Below are positions 33,480-41,834 of a stretch of DNA of 64,000 bases, piece after piece. This stretch comes from JADJYF01 sp965278995 (GTDB lineage: Bacteria > Pseudomonadota > Gammaproteobacteria > Ga0077536): positions 3,162,001 to 3,226,000 of the forward strand of contig OZ257136.1 of the NCBI GenBank assembly GCA_965278995.1. The letters run 5' to 3'. The notes beneath the pieces are model-generated. The model did no database searches and was not told where the DNA came from. It was given only the letters and a program-made list of their open reading frames with translations. The number at the start of each line of letters is the position of its first letter. Within the stretch, counting starts at the first letter, position 1. The translations under genes and the position numbers were made by a program.

Positions 33480-33908
33480 TCACTTGCGATCCCAATAATC
33501 GGTCGCGCGCGCAATCTGGCCATCTCGGTGTTCGAGTATAGCCACGCCCCGCACCGTCCATGCGTCCTTCCCAGTCCCTGCTCCCATGGTCCATTCAACG
33601 GCCGCAGAGCGTTCGCCAACAAGAACGCTGGTGGGCTCTACGTTGACACCCGGCGACCCGTCGAGGAACTTGGCGGCGAAGCTTCGTACTTCGGCTGCGC
33701 CTTTTGCAAGGCCTCCCGTAGCGACATCTTCATACACGACGTCCGGTGTGAAAAATGTCATGACCTCGCTCACGTTGCCGCTCGACCACGCAGCGTAGTA
33801 CGCGCGTACGCGATCTTCTGTGAGCTCCCCGGCGGTGACGCAAGCGGAGGCCATCAATAGCGTGAGGGCGAGAGCAACGGACAGAGCGTGGTTAGGTGCC
33901 GACAACAT
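33480..33908 (-). CDS. Secreted NTF2/SnoaL-like protein
   Basis: A 142-aa protein. The ATG at 33908 is preceded by GGAG 8 bp away and begins a signal peptide (MLSAPNHALSVALALTLL) with cleavage around the Ala-Ser-Ala-Cys-Val-Thr-Ala stretch. The cysteine is not in a standard lipobox. The mature part is a cone-shaped NTF2-like domain (RVRAYYAAWSSGNVSEVMTFFTPDVVYED), like SnoaL or ketosteroid isomerase. The substrate is unknown. It is the last of three leftward genes after SDR and HxlR. Confidence 0.75.
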   Translation of the reverse strand: MLSAPNHALSVALALTLLMASACVTAGELTEDRVRAYYAAWSSGNVSEVMTFFTPDVVYEDVATGGLAKGAAEVRSFAAKFLDGSPGVNVEPTSVLVGERSAAVEWTMGAGTGKDAWTVRGVAILEHRDGQIARATDYWDRK

Positions 33909-33994
33909 AGGTAATCTCCAATAAGTTAAGTTGTATCGAGCTAGGCAGGCAGCACAGTTGAATCGCAGCCAGGCGCGCTGGGCAAACTGCTCCA

Positions 33995-34492
33995 TCAATC
34001 GCCCGAGACGGCTCGGCGCGCAAGCAGCCGTCGTGACTCGGCGGAAGCGCCCGGGCCCGGCGTTGGCTTGATGTCAGCGATATTCAATGTGGCGCCGTCC
34101 CGGTTGGTGACACGCAGTCGTGGCAGCCGACGCCCGTTCGCCCGTTCGCGAAGGACCAGTGGCTCGTGGCCGCGACCATATATCCAGTCATCAGACCATT
34201 CGCGCAGCGCGATCAGCACGGGAAGCAGTGCTTCGCCCTTGGGTGTCAGGTGATATTCGAATCGGTCACCCACGATGCCGGCGGCGACGCGTTCCAAGAC
34301 GCCGTGATCGACCAGACGTCGGAGTCGTGCCGAAAGAATGTTCTTGGCAATGCCTAGGCTGCGTTCGAACTCGCCGAAACGGCGAGCACCAAAGACTGCG
34401 TCGCGAACGATCAGGAGTGTCCACCAGTCGCCCAGCGCTTCAAGCGCCTGCGCGACACCGCAATTCATTTCTTCGAAGCGTTTACGTCCCAT
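33995..34492 (-). CDS. HxlR-family transcriptional regulator
   Basis: A 165-aa winged-helix regulator: CGVAQALEALGDWWTLLIVRDAVFG, FGEFERSLGIAKNILSARLRRLVDHG and a YHLTPKGEAL wing (all read as short pieces). The Cys near the start is typical of redox-responsive members. The open frame extends to 34669, but the family start is MGRKRFEEMN at 34492, 4 bp after the SDR stop codon. It probably controls the SDR promoter through the repeated GGTTGCATTAC sites at 35306-35343. Confidence 0.88.
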   Translation of the reverse strand: MGRKRFEEMNCGVAQALEALGDWWTLLIVRDAVFGARRFGEFERSLGIAKNILSARLRRLVDHGVLERVAAGIVGDRFEYHLTPKGEALLPVLIALREWSDDWIYGRGHEPLVLRERANGRRLPRLRVTNRDGATLNIADIKPTPGPGASAESRRLLARRAVSGD

Positions 34493-34496
34493 GGAC

Positions 34497-35261
34497 TCAG
34501 TGATTCCACCACGCGCGGTCAGTAAATGCACGCAAGTCCAGTTCAAACGTCCAGACAGAACGATGCTGGCGTGCGAGATGAAGATAAGTCTCAGCGACCT
34601 TGTCCGGTAAGAGAAGGCCGTCATGCTCATTGCCCCGTGTCTCACGGAGCGCCTGGAACTGCTCTGCACCGAGTAACTTGCCCAGCGTGTCGGGGGCGTC
34701 GACCGGGCCGTCGATCACGATATGCGCGACATGAATACCCTTGGATGCGAATTCCGCGTTAAGCGATTGGCACAGCATGCGGCGGCCGCCCATCGCTGCG
34801 GCGTGGGAATGCTGACCCCCATTACCACGCATGGCCGCGGTTGAGGACGTGACCAACAGCGTTCCTTTGCCGCGTGCCTGCATCGCCGGACACAGCACCG
34901 AGGCGAGTCGAAACAAGCCTAACGTGCCGATGCGCCAGCCGGTTTCGAAGGCCTTGAGCGACGTGTTGACTAGCGCATGGTCGCCGATCTGCGCGCCCAG
35001 GTTGTAAACCGCGACTTCAATTGGACCGATGTCCGCCTCGACGGCCGCAACGATTTCCTCGATGCTGTTTGGCTCGATGGCATTGGTCAGAAACCCGGTC
35101 GCCGCGTGGCCGTCGGCGCGGATGGTGTCTACCAGCCTGTTCAGGCCCGCTTGGTCGCTGCGTCGGCACAGCACCGCATGGTAGCCCTCCTGCGCGAATC
35201 GCCGAGCGACATTTCCACCGATGCCGGCGCCCGCACCCATCACCAGACAAACAGGGGTCAT
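34497..35261 (-). CDS. SDR-family protein lacking the usual Tyr-Lys pair
   Basis: A 254-aa Rossmann protein with the nucleotide motif GAGAGIGG at 10-17 and the structural NLGAQ. At the place of the catalytic Tyr-x3-Lys the sequence reads GQHSHAAAMGGRRML, so both residues are missing although the Ser of TSS remains. The segment IHVAHIVIDGPVD is typical of a subgroup of SDRs that I have seen with altered active sites. It may be a binding protein or use another chemistry. It heads a leftward operon with the HxlR regulator. Confidence 0.82.
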   Translation of the reverse strand: MTPVCLVMGAGAGIGGNVARRFAQEGYHAVLCRRSDQAGLNRLVDTIRADGHAATGFLTNAIEPNSIEEIVAAVEADIGPIEVAVYNLGAQIGDHALVNTSLKAFETGWRIGTLGLFRLASVLCPAMQARGKGTLLVTSSTAAMRGNGGQHSHAAAMGGRRMLCQSLNAEFASKGIHVAHIVIDGPVDAPDTLGKLLGAEQFQALRETRGNEHDGLLLPDKVAETYLHLARQHRSVWTFELDLRAFTDRAWWNH

Positions 35262-35305
35262 AGCCTCATCTCCTCAATTTCGTTGCTCGAAAACGATTAC
35301 GATAT

Positions 35306-35343
35306 GGTTGCATTACACTACCAGTAGGTTGCATTACGCAACC
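35306..35343. promoter_or_regulatory. HxlR operator candidate
   Basis: GGTTGCATTAC occurs at 35306-35316 and 35327-35337, 21 bp apart (two helical turns), and the second copy forms an inverted repeat GGTTGC-ATTAC-GCAACC (35327-35343). It lies 45-80 bp before the SDR start, in the promoter region. Confidence 0.6.
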
Positions 35344-35500
35344 ATTATAAAAAAGACCCATGACTATGACGCAGGCACCGCGCCGTCGCTCGCGACGGGG
35401 ACCGCGCGCGCCAGGCCGAGGTGTCGGCGCTGTAGCAGTGTTCTTCGATCTTGAGCCCATTGCGGGCCTTAATCACCCGCACTTTCCATCCAGGTATCGC

Positions 35501-35655
35501 GATGAAATCCGAAACGTTTACTTCGGCATCCCACACCAATGTCGCTTTGGTCACCGGCGCGTCATCCGGAATTAGTGCGGCAACCGTACAGCGCCTGGTT
35601 CGTGCTGGGTATCGCGTCTACGAAACGAGGCGGCGTGTCGAAGGACTCGACGTGG
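35501..35655 (+). pseudogene. Fragment of a second SDR gene
   Basis: From an ATG at 35501 the frame gives MKSETFTSASHT, then VALVTGASSGI and RLVRAGYRVYETRRR, an ordinary SDR N-terminus with the TGxxxGI motif (one change, GIS for GIG). After about 50 codons similarity ends and the frame stops at 35729. No catalytic part follows. It lies on the other side of the HxlR operator, so it was probably the divergent target gene of that regulator. Up to 35895 nothing else is recognisable. Confidence 0.65.
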
Positions 35656-35910
35656 GCGGTGGACTTATCATCGATATCGCATGGGTATTACCCCTTCGAG
35701 GCGCCTCGAGGATGGTCCGGAACGCATGAACTATGGCCTGATTCAGGCGCTGAATGTCCCGATCCTCGCTTCCAGCATCCCCCGGAAGCGCCCACTATCA
35801 TGAGCCAAATCGATGACGTCGATGAATGGGTGAGTGTTCCGGCCGTCGCCGTGGTCAGGAACTTCTAGCTGTGAATTTGAAATCGCTGCAGGGCGATGGG
35901 AGCTTTTTTG

Positions 35911-36849
35911 ATGTCCAGCAGAACCGGATTCATTTGGCACGAAGCTTATGCCTGGTACCAACTCGGCAATGAAGCCGGGCTTGCCCGGCCGGACGGGCGG
36001 GGCGTTCAGCCGGACAGACATGCCTACGATCCCGAGACCGTGCGCCGATTTCGAAACTTGATAGAGATGAGCGGACTGGCAGATCACCTGGTCTGCTTGA
36101 AGCCGACACCGGCCTCCGAAGCCGACCTCCTGCGCGTCCATACACGTGACCACGTCGAGCAGATCCGAACCTTGTCCGCCAATATCACCGGCGGCGAAGC
36201 GGAACTGTTCATGCCCATCCCTGCTGGCGGATTCGAAATCGCGCTGCTGGCAGCGGGCGGTGCACTGATGGCGGTCGAAGCAGTGATGGATGGCAAACTC
36301 GACAACGCCTATGCGCTGTTGCGCCCTGCCGGACATCACTCCACGCCTTCGGCCTCACGGGGCTTCTGCGTCTTCTCCAACGCAGCGATCGCTGGACGAT
36401 ACCTCCTCGATACGCGGGGCCTTAATCGGAGCAGTGGCGTGGACGCTTACATCGCCGCGTATGAACGCGTGGTCATTCCTGCTCTGGAGGCCTTCCGGCC
36501 GGACTTCATCATTGTTCCCTCGGGATTCGATGCCGGCGCCATGGACCCGCTTGGCCGCATGATGATGCATTCAGACGGCTACCGCATATTGACCCGCAAG
36601 CTTCTGGCCGCGGCCGACGAGTTGTGCAACGGCCGCCTGGTCTTCACGCATGAAGGCGGTTACTCGCGCTGGGCCGTGCCGTTCTACGGCTTGGCCGTCA
36701 TGGAAGAATTGTCGGGACACAAGACTGACATCACCGATCCGTTCCTGGAATGGCACCGCGCCCTGGGTGGGCAGGAACTGATGGCGCACCAAGTGGCGGT
36801 CATCGACGCGGCGGCGCGCAATCTGCAACACGTGCCTCGCGGCACCTGA
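35911..36849 (+). CDS. Class II histone-deacetylase-like protein with internal deletion
   Basis: A 312-aa member of the HDAC/AcuC/acetylpolyamine amidohydrolase superfamily. GGGAG at 35898-35902 supports the ATG at 35911. It keeps the catalytic HH pair (142-143 in RPAGHHSTP), the ligand Asp in GFDAG (207) and the Tyr in EGGYS. The segment that should follow RGLNR at 171-173, with the zinc ligands Asp and His of the DWDVHHGNG motif, is missing: the text goes directly to SSGVDAYIAAYERVV. About 61 residues are lost in frame. The protein probably has no metal-dependent activity unless it has a new role. Confidence 0.8.
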   Translation: MSSRTGFIWHEAYAWYQLGNEAGLARPDGRGVQPDRHAYDPETVRRFRNLIEMSGLADHLVCLKPTPASEADLLRVHTRDHVEQIRTLSANITGGEAELFMPIPAGGFEIALLAAGGALMAVEAVMDGKLDNAYALLRPAGHHSTPSASRGFCVFSNAAIAGRYLLDTRGLNRSSGVDAYIAAYERVVIPALEAFRPDFIIVPSGFDAGAMDPLGRMMMHSDGYRILTRKLLAAADELCNGRLVFTHEGGYSRWAVPFYGLAVMEELSGHKTDITDPFLEWHRALGGQELMAHQVAVIDAAARNLQHVPRGT

Positions 36850-36931
36850 AGGGGATCGCGCCCGGCGGTCTCGATAGTACGAGCGAGCCCCCTCGCGATC
36901 AGTCCCTGCATGCGGCTCATGGTGGGTAAGC

Positions 36932-37849
36932 TCAGAAAGGGATGGCGCATTCCAGCCAGAACAGATCGCCACGCGCGCCGTTCTCGGTCATCAGTTCTCG
37001 GTGCCACTGGGCAACGATCGCCGTCGCCGGGTTGAACCAATAGACAAGCTTGGGACCGATGGCGAACTTCCGCGTCCGCCCACCGCCCGGTACGGTCCTA
37101 TTGTTCTGTTCGTCGTCAGCCAATCCATCGGCGTAATAGCCGCTGAAACCTATGTCCCAGTGTGGGTCGGTAAACGGCTTATAGCCCGCGCCAAAAGTGA
37201 GGCTTGCCTGTGGGCCGGCCTCATAGTTGGATTTCTTGTTCTCTCCCTTGAACTCCACCGCGCCGTTCAGCGACACCTCAAGCCGCGCATTCGGCGTCCA
37301 GGTGACCGCGCCTTGATAGGTGAACGATTTGAAATTCAAATTGCTATTGGCGAGCTTGGTGGGTTGGTAAGTGCCGAGTGGCAGATAGATGAGCGGGCCG
37401 TGAAAGAACGTCCACGCGCCGAAAGTTCTGCTCAAATAGAGCGGCTCCAGCCCTACCAGTGTAGGGCCGAGATCGTCGTCCTCGGCGCCTGGCACTTTCA
37501 CGTCGGCATAAATGAGCTCGGTGAGTCCACCGCTGGTCATCTTCCAGCCGAAGAACGTCGATTCCCAGGTGTGCAGCAGGCGCGGCGCGAACGCGAGAAC
37601 TTCCACGCTCACGCCTCGCACTTTATCGCCATCGCCATCGCGAACGCTGTCGGCGTTGATGTAGAGTGAGTAGCCATAGAAGGCGCTGGTGCCGGGTGCC
37701 GGAACAAATGCGGCATAGGTGGTTTGCGCACCATAGGCGAAATTGGACAAGCCGCCTTCGGCCGCGCGCGCAGGTGTAGCGATCAGCATGGCAACCGTTG
37801 CCGCAGCAAAACCAATTCGGGCGGACAGACATTGGTTTGACGGGCGCAC
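36932..37849 (-). CDS. SphA-like outer-membrane protein (phenol meta-pathway family)
   Basis: A 305-aa protein of the Phenol_MetA_deg type: a signal peptide ending ATPARAAEG, then GLSNFAYGAQTTYAAFVP, LPLGTYQP and a C-terminal aromatic-ended strand ECAIPF. The GTG at 37849 is chosen because GGAG lies 8 bp before it and the signal peptide follows closely. Members sit near aromatic degradation genes and are thought to be barrel-type channels. It faces the HDAC-like gene tail to tail. An imperfect repeat GATCGCG/CGCGATC lies in the 82-bp space between them. Confidence 0.8.
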   Translation of the reverse strand: MRPSNQCLSARIGFAAATVAMLIATPARAAEGGLSNFAYGAQTTYAAFVPAPGTSAFYGYSLYINADSVRDGDGDKVRGVSVEVLAFAPRLLHTWESTFFGWKMTSGGLTELIYADVKVPGAEDDDLGPTLVGLEPLYLSRTFGAWTFFHGPLIYLPLGTYQPTKLANSNLNFKSFTYQGAVTWTPNARLEVSLNGAVEFKGENKKSNYEAGPQASLTFGAGYKPFTDPHWDIGFSGYYADGLADDEQNNRTVPGGGRTRKFAIGPKLVYWFNPATAIVAQWHRELMTENGARGDLFWLECAIPF

Positions 37850-37970
37850 GTTGGATTCTCCCGGGGATGGATCTGAATCGGTGTTGTGGGTCGAGCGCTG
37901 AAGAACGCAGTCACGGTGCGCGAGGCGCACACTGTAAAGCAATGCAGAGAAAATTTGCGCTAATCGACCT

Positions 37971-39608
37971 TCAAGAATCACCGCTCTTGGCTCGCTCGAA
38001 TACTTTCTCACCATCGACGTAGGTCATTTCGACGCGCGCATGGCGAATTTCTTCATGTGCACAGGTGACAATGTCCCGGTCCAGTACGACCAGATTGGCT
38101 ACCTTCCCGACTTCGATGCTGCCCGCGCGGTCAGCGCAGTTCGAGGCATGAGCGGCGTTGATGGTGTAGAGACGCAAGGCTTCCTCGGGGGTAATGGCTT
38201 CCGTGGCGTCGATGGAAGTGCCTTTGTAGGATTGGCGCGTCACAGCGGTCCAGATGATCTCGGCTGGCGAGAAGCTCCCGCACGGATGATCTGATGCCAG
38301 ACTCACTCGGACACCCGCATCCAACATGCTCCTGACGGGTAGCACGCGCAGGTGATCTTGATCGTCGCCCCGCCAGGAACTGAAAACTTCCCCCCACAGG
38401 TAAGCGAGCCCGGGGTTCGCAACCAGATCGATGCCGAGGTCGGCCATGCGTGGCGCCTGCTTCGGCTCGGCGATAAACGCATGCTCCAGTCGCAGGACCG
38501 CGTCCGTACTACGCCCCCGTCTACTGTTCTCGTAGACGTCCATGACGGTGTTGACTGCGCAGTTGCCCATGCCGTGGATGGCAGTGCTGATGCCAAGTTC
38601 ACTGGCGCGCGCCACCAGGCGACCGACCTCCGCCTTCGGATAGAACGCGATTCCGACATGCGAGCAGCAGCCATTGTGCATCTTGTCGAGCGCCGGGCTG
38701 GGATACGCTCGGTCTACGAAAATTTTCATGGACCCACCGATCAGGCGATCGCTGCCCGGCTCCTTGATGCGATCGATGATGTCCGTGCGTCTAAGATCGT
38801 GCGTATCGAAGAAGTGATCGGCGGCGTGCAGCATCTGCACAGCGAACGGCAGCTTTCCCTGCGCGTCGGCGCGGCGATACAGCTCCGCGGATTTCGCCGT
38901 CACCATGGCATCGCCAACGAACGTGATGCCCACTTCAAGGTAATCATTCATTCTGGCGTGGAGAAGTTCAACGGAACGATCCCAGTCGCGTTCGGCATAG
39001 GCGTTCCATGAGGTGGAATGCAGAAGGTTCGCGGCGTTTTCATAGAGAACGCCGGTCGGCTCACCGGTCTTGTCCCGCTCGATTTCGCCGCCGCCGGGGT
39101 CCGGCGTATGGGCGTCGATTCCAACCCTGCTCAGGGCGGTGCTGTTGACGAACCCGGCGTGGCAACTTGCATCGATAAGGAACACCGGATTGTGTGGCGC
39201 CACTTCGTCGAGTTCATAGCGGGTGGGATTGCGCTGCTCGCGGACGTAGCTCATGTTGAAGCCCATCGCACGCACCCACTGCCCAGCGGGCGCAGTCTTG
39301 CAATGCAATTCAATGGCGCTCAGTACCTCGGCTAACGAGGATTTGGGTGGAGTAGCGCAATCCACGCAGTCAGGAGCAAATGCGGCGATGCTGAGGTGAT
39401 TGTGCGCATCGATGAAGCCTGGCACAACTGTGGCCCCGCCCAGGTCCAGGATCTCTACGTCTGGCGTCGCGCAGCGACGAACTTCCGTCTCCGAGCCGAC
39501 AGCGGCAAACGTCCCGTTGCGCATCAGTACGGCTTCAGCAACGGTGTTGCGCGGGTCTACCGTTCGCACGGTTGCGTTAATGAGAAGGATGTCTCGCTTC
39601 TGCACCAT
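37971..39608 (-). CDS. YtcJ-like amidohydrolase
   Basis: A 545-aa metal-dependent hydrolase of the amidohydrolase 3 group. Metal site motif DAHNHL near residue 68, then the conserved GFNMSYVREQRNPTR stretch, SMKIFVDRAYPS, HGMGNCAVNTVMD, LEHAF, and SLASDHP with the final Asp. A composite beta-sandwich is formed by the N- and C-terminal ends (INATVRTVD, GSIEVGKVANLVVLD). The substrate cannot be told from the sequence. The next gene, SphA-like, lies 121 bp downstream on the same strand and may supply the substrate. Confidence 0.88.
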   Translation of the reverse strand: MVQKRDILLINATVRTVDPRNTVAEAVLMRNGTFAAVGSETEVRRCATPDVEILDLGGATVVPGFIDAHNHLSIAAFAPDCVDCATPPKSSLAEVLSAIELHCKTAPAGQWVRAMGFNMSYVREQRNPTRYELDEVAPHNPVFLIDASCHAGFVNSTALSRVGIDAHTPDPGGGEIERDKTGEPTGVLYENAANLLHSTSWNAYAERDWDRSVELLHARMNDYLEVGITFVGDAMVTAKSAELYRRADAQGKLPFAVQMLHAADHFFDTHDLRRTDIIDRIKEPGSDRLIGGSMKIFVDRAYPSPALDKMHNGCCSHVGIAFYPKAEVGRLVARASELGISTAIHGMGNCAVNTVMDVYENSRRGRSTDAVLRLEHAFIAEPKQAPRMADLGIDLVANPGLAYLWGEVFSSWRGDDQDHLRVLPVRSMLDAGVRVSLASDHPCGSFSPAEIIWTAVTRQSYKGTSIDATEAITPEEALRLYTINAAHASNCADRAGSIEVGKVANLVVLDRDIVTCAHEEIRHARVEMTYVDGEKVFERAKSGDS

Positions 39609-39928
39609 TGGGGCCTCGCTTGGCTGGAGATCGAGTGAGAGCGTTTTTACAAGCGCGCCGCCAAGCGCCCGCCGCAGGATGCGAATGCTCCCGGGCTACC
39701 GATCAGCCTATCCGCGTAATTTGCTTTTCGTAAGCCGCTATCGGGTCAAATATCGCCGCATGCGGGCCAAAGACCAGAGTCGTCACCGCCGACGTCCGCC
39801 GCGACATCGGCGGACCACCGAGCGAATGCAGAAAGGTTCCCATTGGCCAAAAAGAGGTGCATTCCTGGAATTCACAGCAGAGAATTCGCCTCACTCCGCG
39901 ACCACGCGGCGTCGGGGCATTTTGTCGT
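39609..39928. other. Non-coding gap of 320 bp
   Basis: I see nothing to annotate. It probably contains the promoter of the amidohydrolase gene. Confidence 0.4.
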
Positions 39929-40327
39929 TCAGCCGCGACCGAACACCCTGGTAACGAGCTCGCTGTCGAGGTATTCGCGAACGTGCTGAATCTTGCCGGC
40001 CTCGACATCAAAGGCCAGGCAATAGTCGTTGTTGTAGTCGAGTCCCGCTTTGGAACGCGCCTGCCCCTTGCCCTCTACGATGACGCGCCCGCCGTCGGCC
40101 AATATCGAACTTACATGGAGTTTGATGCCGTCTTCGAGCACGTCTCCAATCACGACGAACAATCCATTCATCAATTCGTCCTTGCCTTTGAAGGTGCCTG
40201 CGAAGCGATGGCTGCCGAAAAAAGTCCAGGTGACGTCATCGGCCAAGGTATTCAATAATTTTTCGGCGTCGCTATTTGCGATGGCGTCTATCAGCTCTTC
40301 GACAATTTCTATGCTGGACTGGCTCAT
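39929..40327 (-). CDS. SnoaL-like (NTF2-fold) protein
   Basis: A 132-aa small protein without signal peptide, beginning MSQSSIEIVEELIDAIANSDAEKLLNTL (motif core IVEELIDAIANSDAEK) and ending with REYLDSELVTRVFG. The fold is that of nuclear-transport-factor-2-like enzymes. The typical DG...RVIVEGKG strand pair is present. The function is unknown. One of four such proteins between 33 and 50 kb. Confidence 0.82.
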   Translation of the reverse strand: MSQSSIEIVEELIDAIANSDAEKLLNTLADDVTWTFFGSHRFAGTFKGKDELMNGLFVVIGDVLEDGIKLHVSSILADGGRVIVEGKGQARSKAGLDYNNDYCLAFDVEAGKIQHVREYLDSELVTRVFGRG

Positions 40328-40589
40328 GGGATTCTCTCTTGAAATTTACGTTTGGTATTCGCGTCTCTCGACCGCCGCAAGACCTGACTGTCGTTTGATG
40401 AGGAGGATAGCAGGCAGATACGCCAATCGCATTCTTCAATCAGCCCTACCCTTCCCTAGCTTTCGCACAGGCGCCGACATCTTCGGCCCGCAGTTATTGG
40501 CCCAATTTGCGCTGAAGTTGTCCCGCCCCGGTCTGTTCCCCGACTGACTGGGAACCTACGATGCGCTTCCAATTCGAAAAGGCATCGCT

Positions 40590-41360
40590 ATGAACATCCG
40601 CCAGATCAGAAACGCCACGCTTGTCATCGACTACGCCGGCAAGCGCTTCCTCACCGATCCCTGGTTTGGTCCCAAGGGCGATTTCCCTGGCTTTGACGGC
40701 ACGCCCAACAGTCACTTACGCAATCCAACCGTCGATTTGCCGGTCCCTGTCGAAGAACTTCTGGGGATGGATGCCGTAATCCTGACGCATGTCCACCCAG
40801 ACCACTGGGACGATCACGCAGCTCGCGCGTTGCCCAAGGACATTCCTTTCTTCGTGCAACATGCCGGTGATCGCGAAATCATAAAATCTGCGGGCTTTAC
40901 CGATGTACGTGTGCTCACGGGCAACCCGATGTTCGAGGGCGTGAAAATCATAAAAACGCCGGGACAGCACGGCTCTGACGAATGCGTCACGGCCATTTAC
41001 GATCTCCTTGGCGAAGTGTGCGGATTGATACTCAAGCATCCTTCCGAACCCACGCTTTACCTCGCCGGCGATACGGTCTTCAACGACTATGTCGCGGGCA
41101 ATCTTCACAGCTTCTCGCCCGACGTCATCGTGCTCAACTGTTGCGATGCCCAGGTGACAGGTCGTGGCTCGATCATCATGAGCAAGGAAGACGTACGCGA
41201 CGTCTATCGACTGATGCCTCATGCCCGCATCATCGCCAGCCATATGGAGGCTGTAAATCACGCCACGCTCACCCGCGCGGCCCTGCGTGGCTATTTGACT
41301 GAGCATGCGATGACGGACCGTGTGCGGGTACCCGAAGACGGCGAGACCTGCGCGCTGTAA
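40590..41360 (+). CDS. UlaG-like metal-dependent hydrolase (MBL fold)
   Basis: A 256-aa beta-lactamase-fold hydrolase. It starts with the UlaG-type RQIRNATLVIDYAGKRFLTDPW, here cited by the core RNATLVIDY and FLTDPWFG, followed by ILTHVHPDHWDD (metal site), YLAGDTVFND and IIASHMEAVNH. All expected metal ligands are present. It is cytoplasmic. It is followed after 47 bp by an NTF2-like gene in the same direction, so they may be one operon. Confidence 0.88.
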   Translation: MNIRQIRNATLVIDYAGKRFLTDPWFGPKGDFPGFDGTPNSHLRNPTVDLPVPVEELLGMDAVILTHVHPDHWDDHAARALPKDIPFFVQHAGDREIIKSAGFTDVRVLTGNPMFEGVKIIKTPGQHGSDECVTAIYDLLGEVCGLILKHPSEPTLYLAGDTVFNDYVAGNLHSFSPDVIVLNCCDAQVTGRGSIIMSKEDVRDVYRLMPHARIIASHMEAVNHATLTRAALRGYLTEHAMTDRVRVPEDGETCAL

Positions 41361-41407
41361 GCCACGGACGATTCCACGACCGCATATCTGCAACGGAGAA
41401 AAAGCAA

Positions 41408-41815
41408 ATGTCACTTGAGACCAACAAACAACTCGTGCGCCGGTTCTACGCAGCGATAGAAAAAGGCGATTTCGACGCATTGCACGACATGGTGCATGAC
41501 GACTTCGTGTTCTATAGCCAAATCGACACCCCCAAGCCAGGCGTTCAGGGGCTGATGGAATCCGAGAAACCAAGTTTCGATGCCTTTGACAGCTTTATTT
41601 TCCCCATCGACACGCTCGTGGCCGAGGGCGACAAGGTGGTGGCTTACATGCGATTCGAGGGCAGGGGCTATCGAAAGGATATGTTCGGCGTACCGCCTCG
41701 CGGACAGAACGTGCGAATTTCCTTGATGATGTTGCTGACCTTCAAGGACGGCAAAATCGTCGAGAAGCGCGCCCATTTCGACACGGGCGATGTTCGTCGG
41801 CAGCTTGCCTCCTGA
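41408..41815 (+). CDS. SnoaL-like ketosteroid-isomerase-type protein
   Basis: A 135-aa protein with NKQLVRRFYAAIEKGDFDAL, VHDDFVFYSQID, GYRKDMFGVPPRG and LTFKDGKIVEKRAHFD. This is the classical SnoaL pattern with the GVPPTG-like loop. GGAG lies 10-13 bp before the ATG. It is downstream of the UlaG-like gene and tail to tail with the GlxA-type regulator. Confidence 0.88.
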   Translation: MSLETNKQLVRRFYAAIEKGDFDALHDMVHDDFVFYSQIDTPKPGVQGLMESEKPSFDAFDSFIFPIDTLVAEGDKVVAYMRFEGRGYRKDMFGVPPRGQNVRISLMMLLTFKDGKIVEKRAHFDTGDVRRQLAS

Positions 41816-41834
41816 GCTTTGCAGTCAGAGTGTA

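Noticed and set aside
37001..37669. 222-codon rightward open frame opposite the SphA-like gene
   Set aside because: Antisense shadow; the leftward frame has a signal peptide, ribosome site and barrel end.
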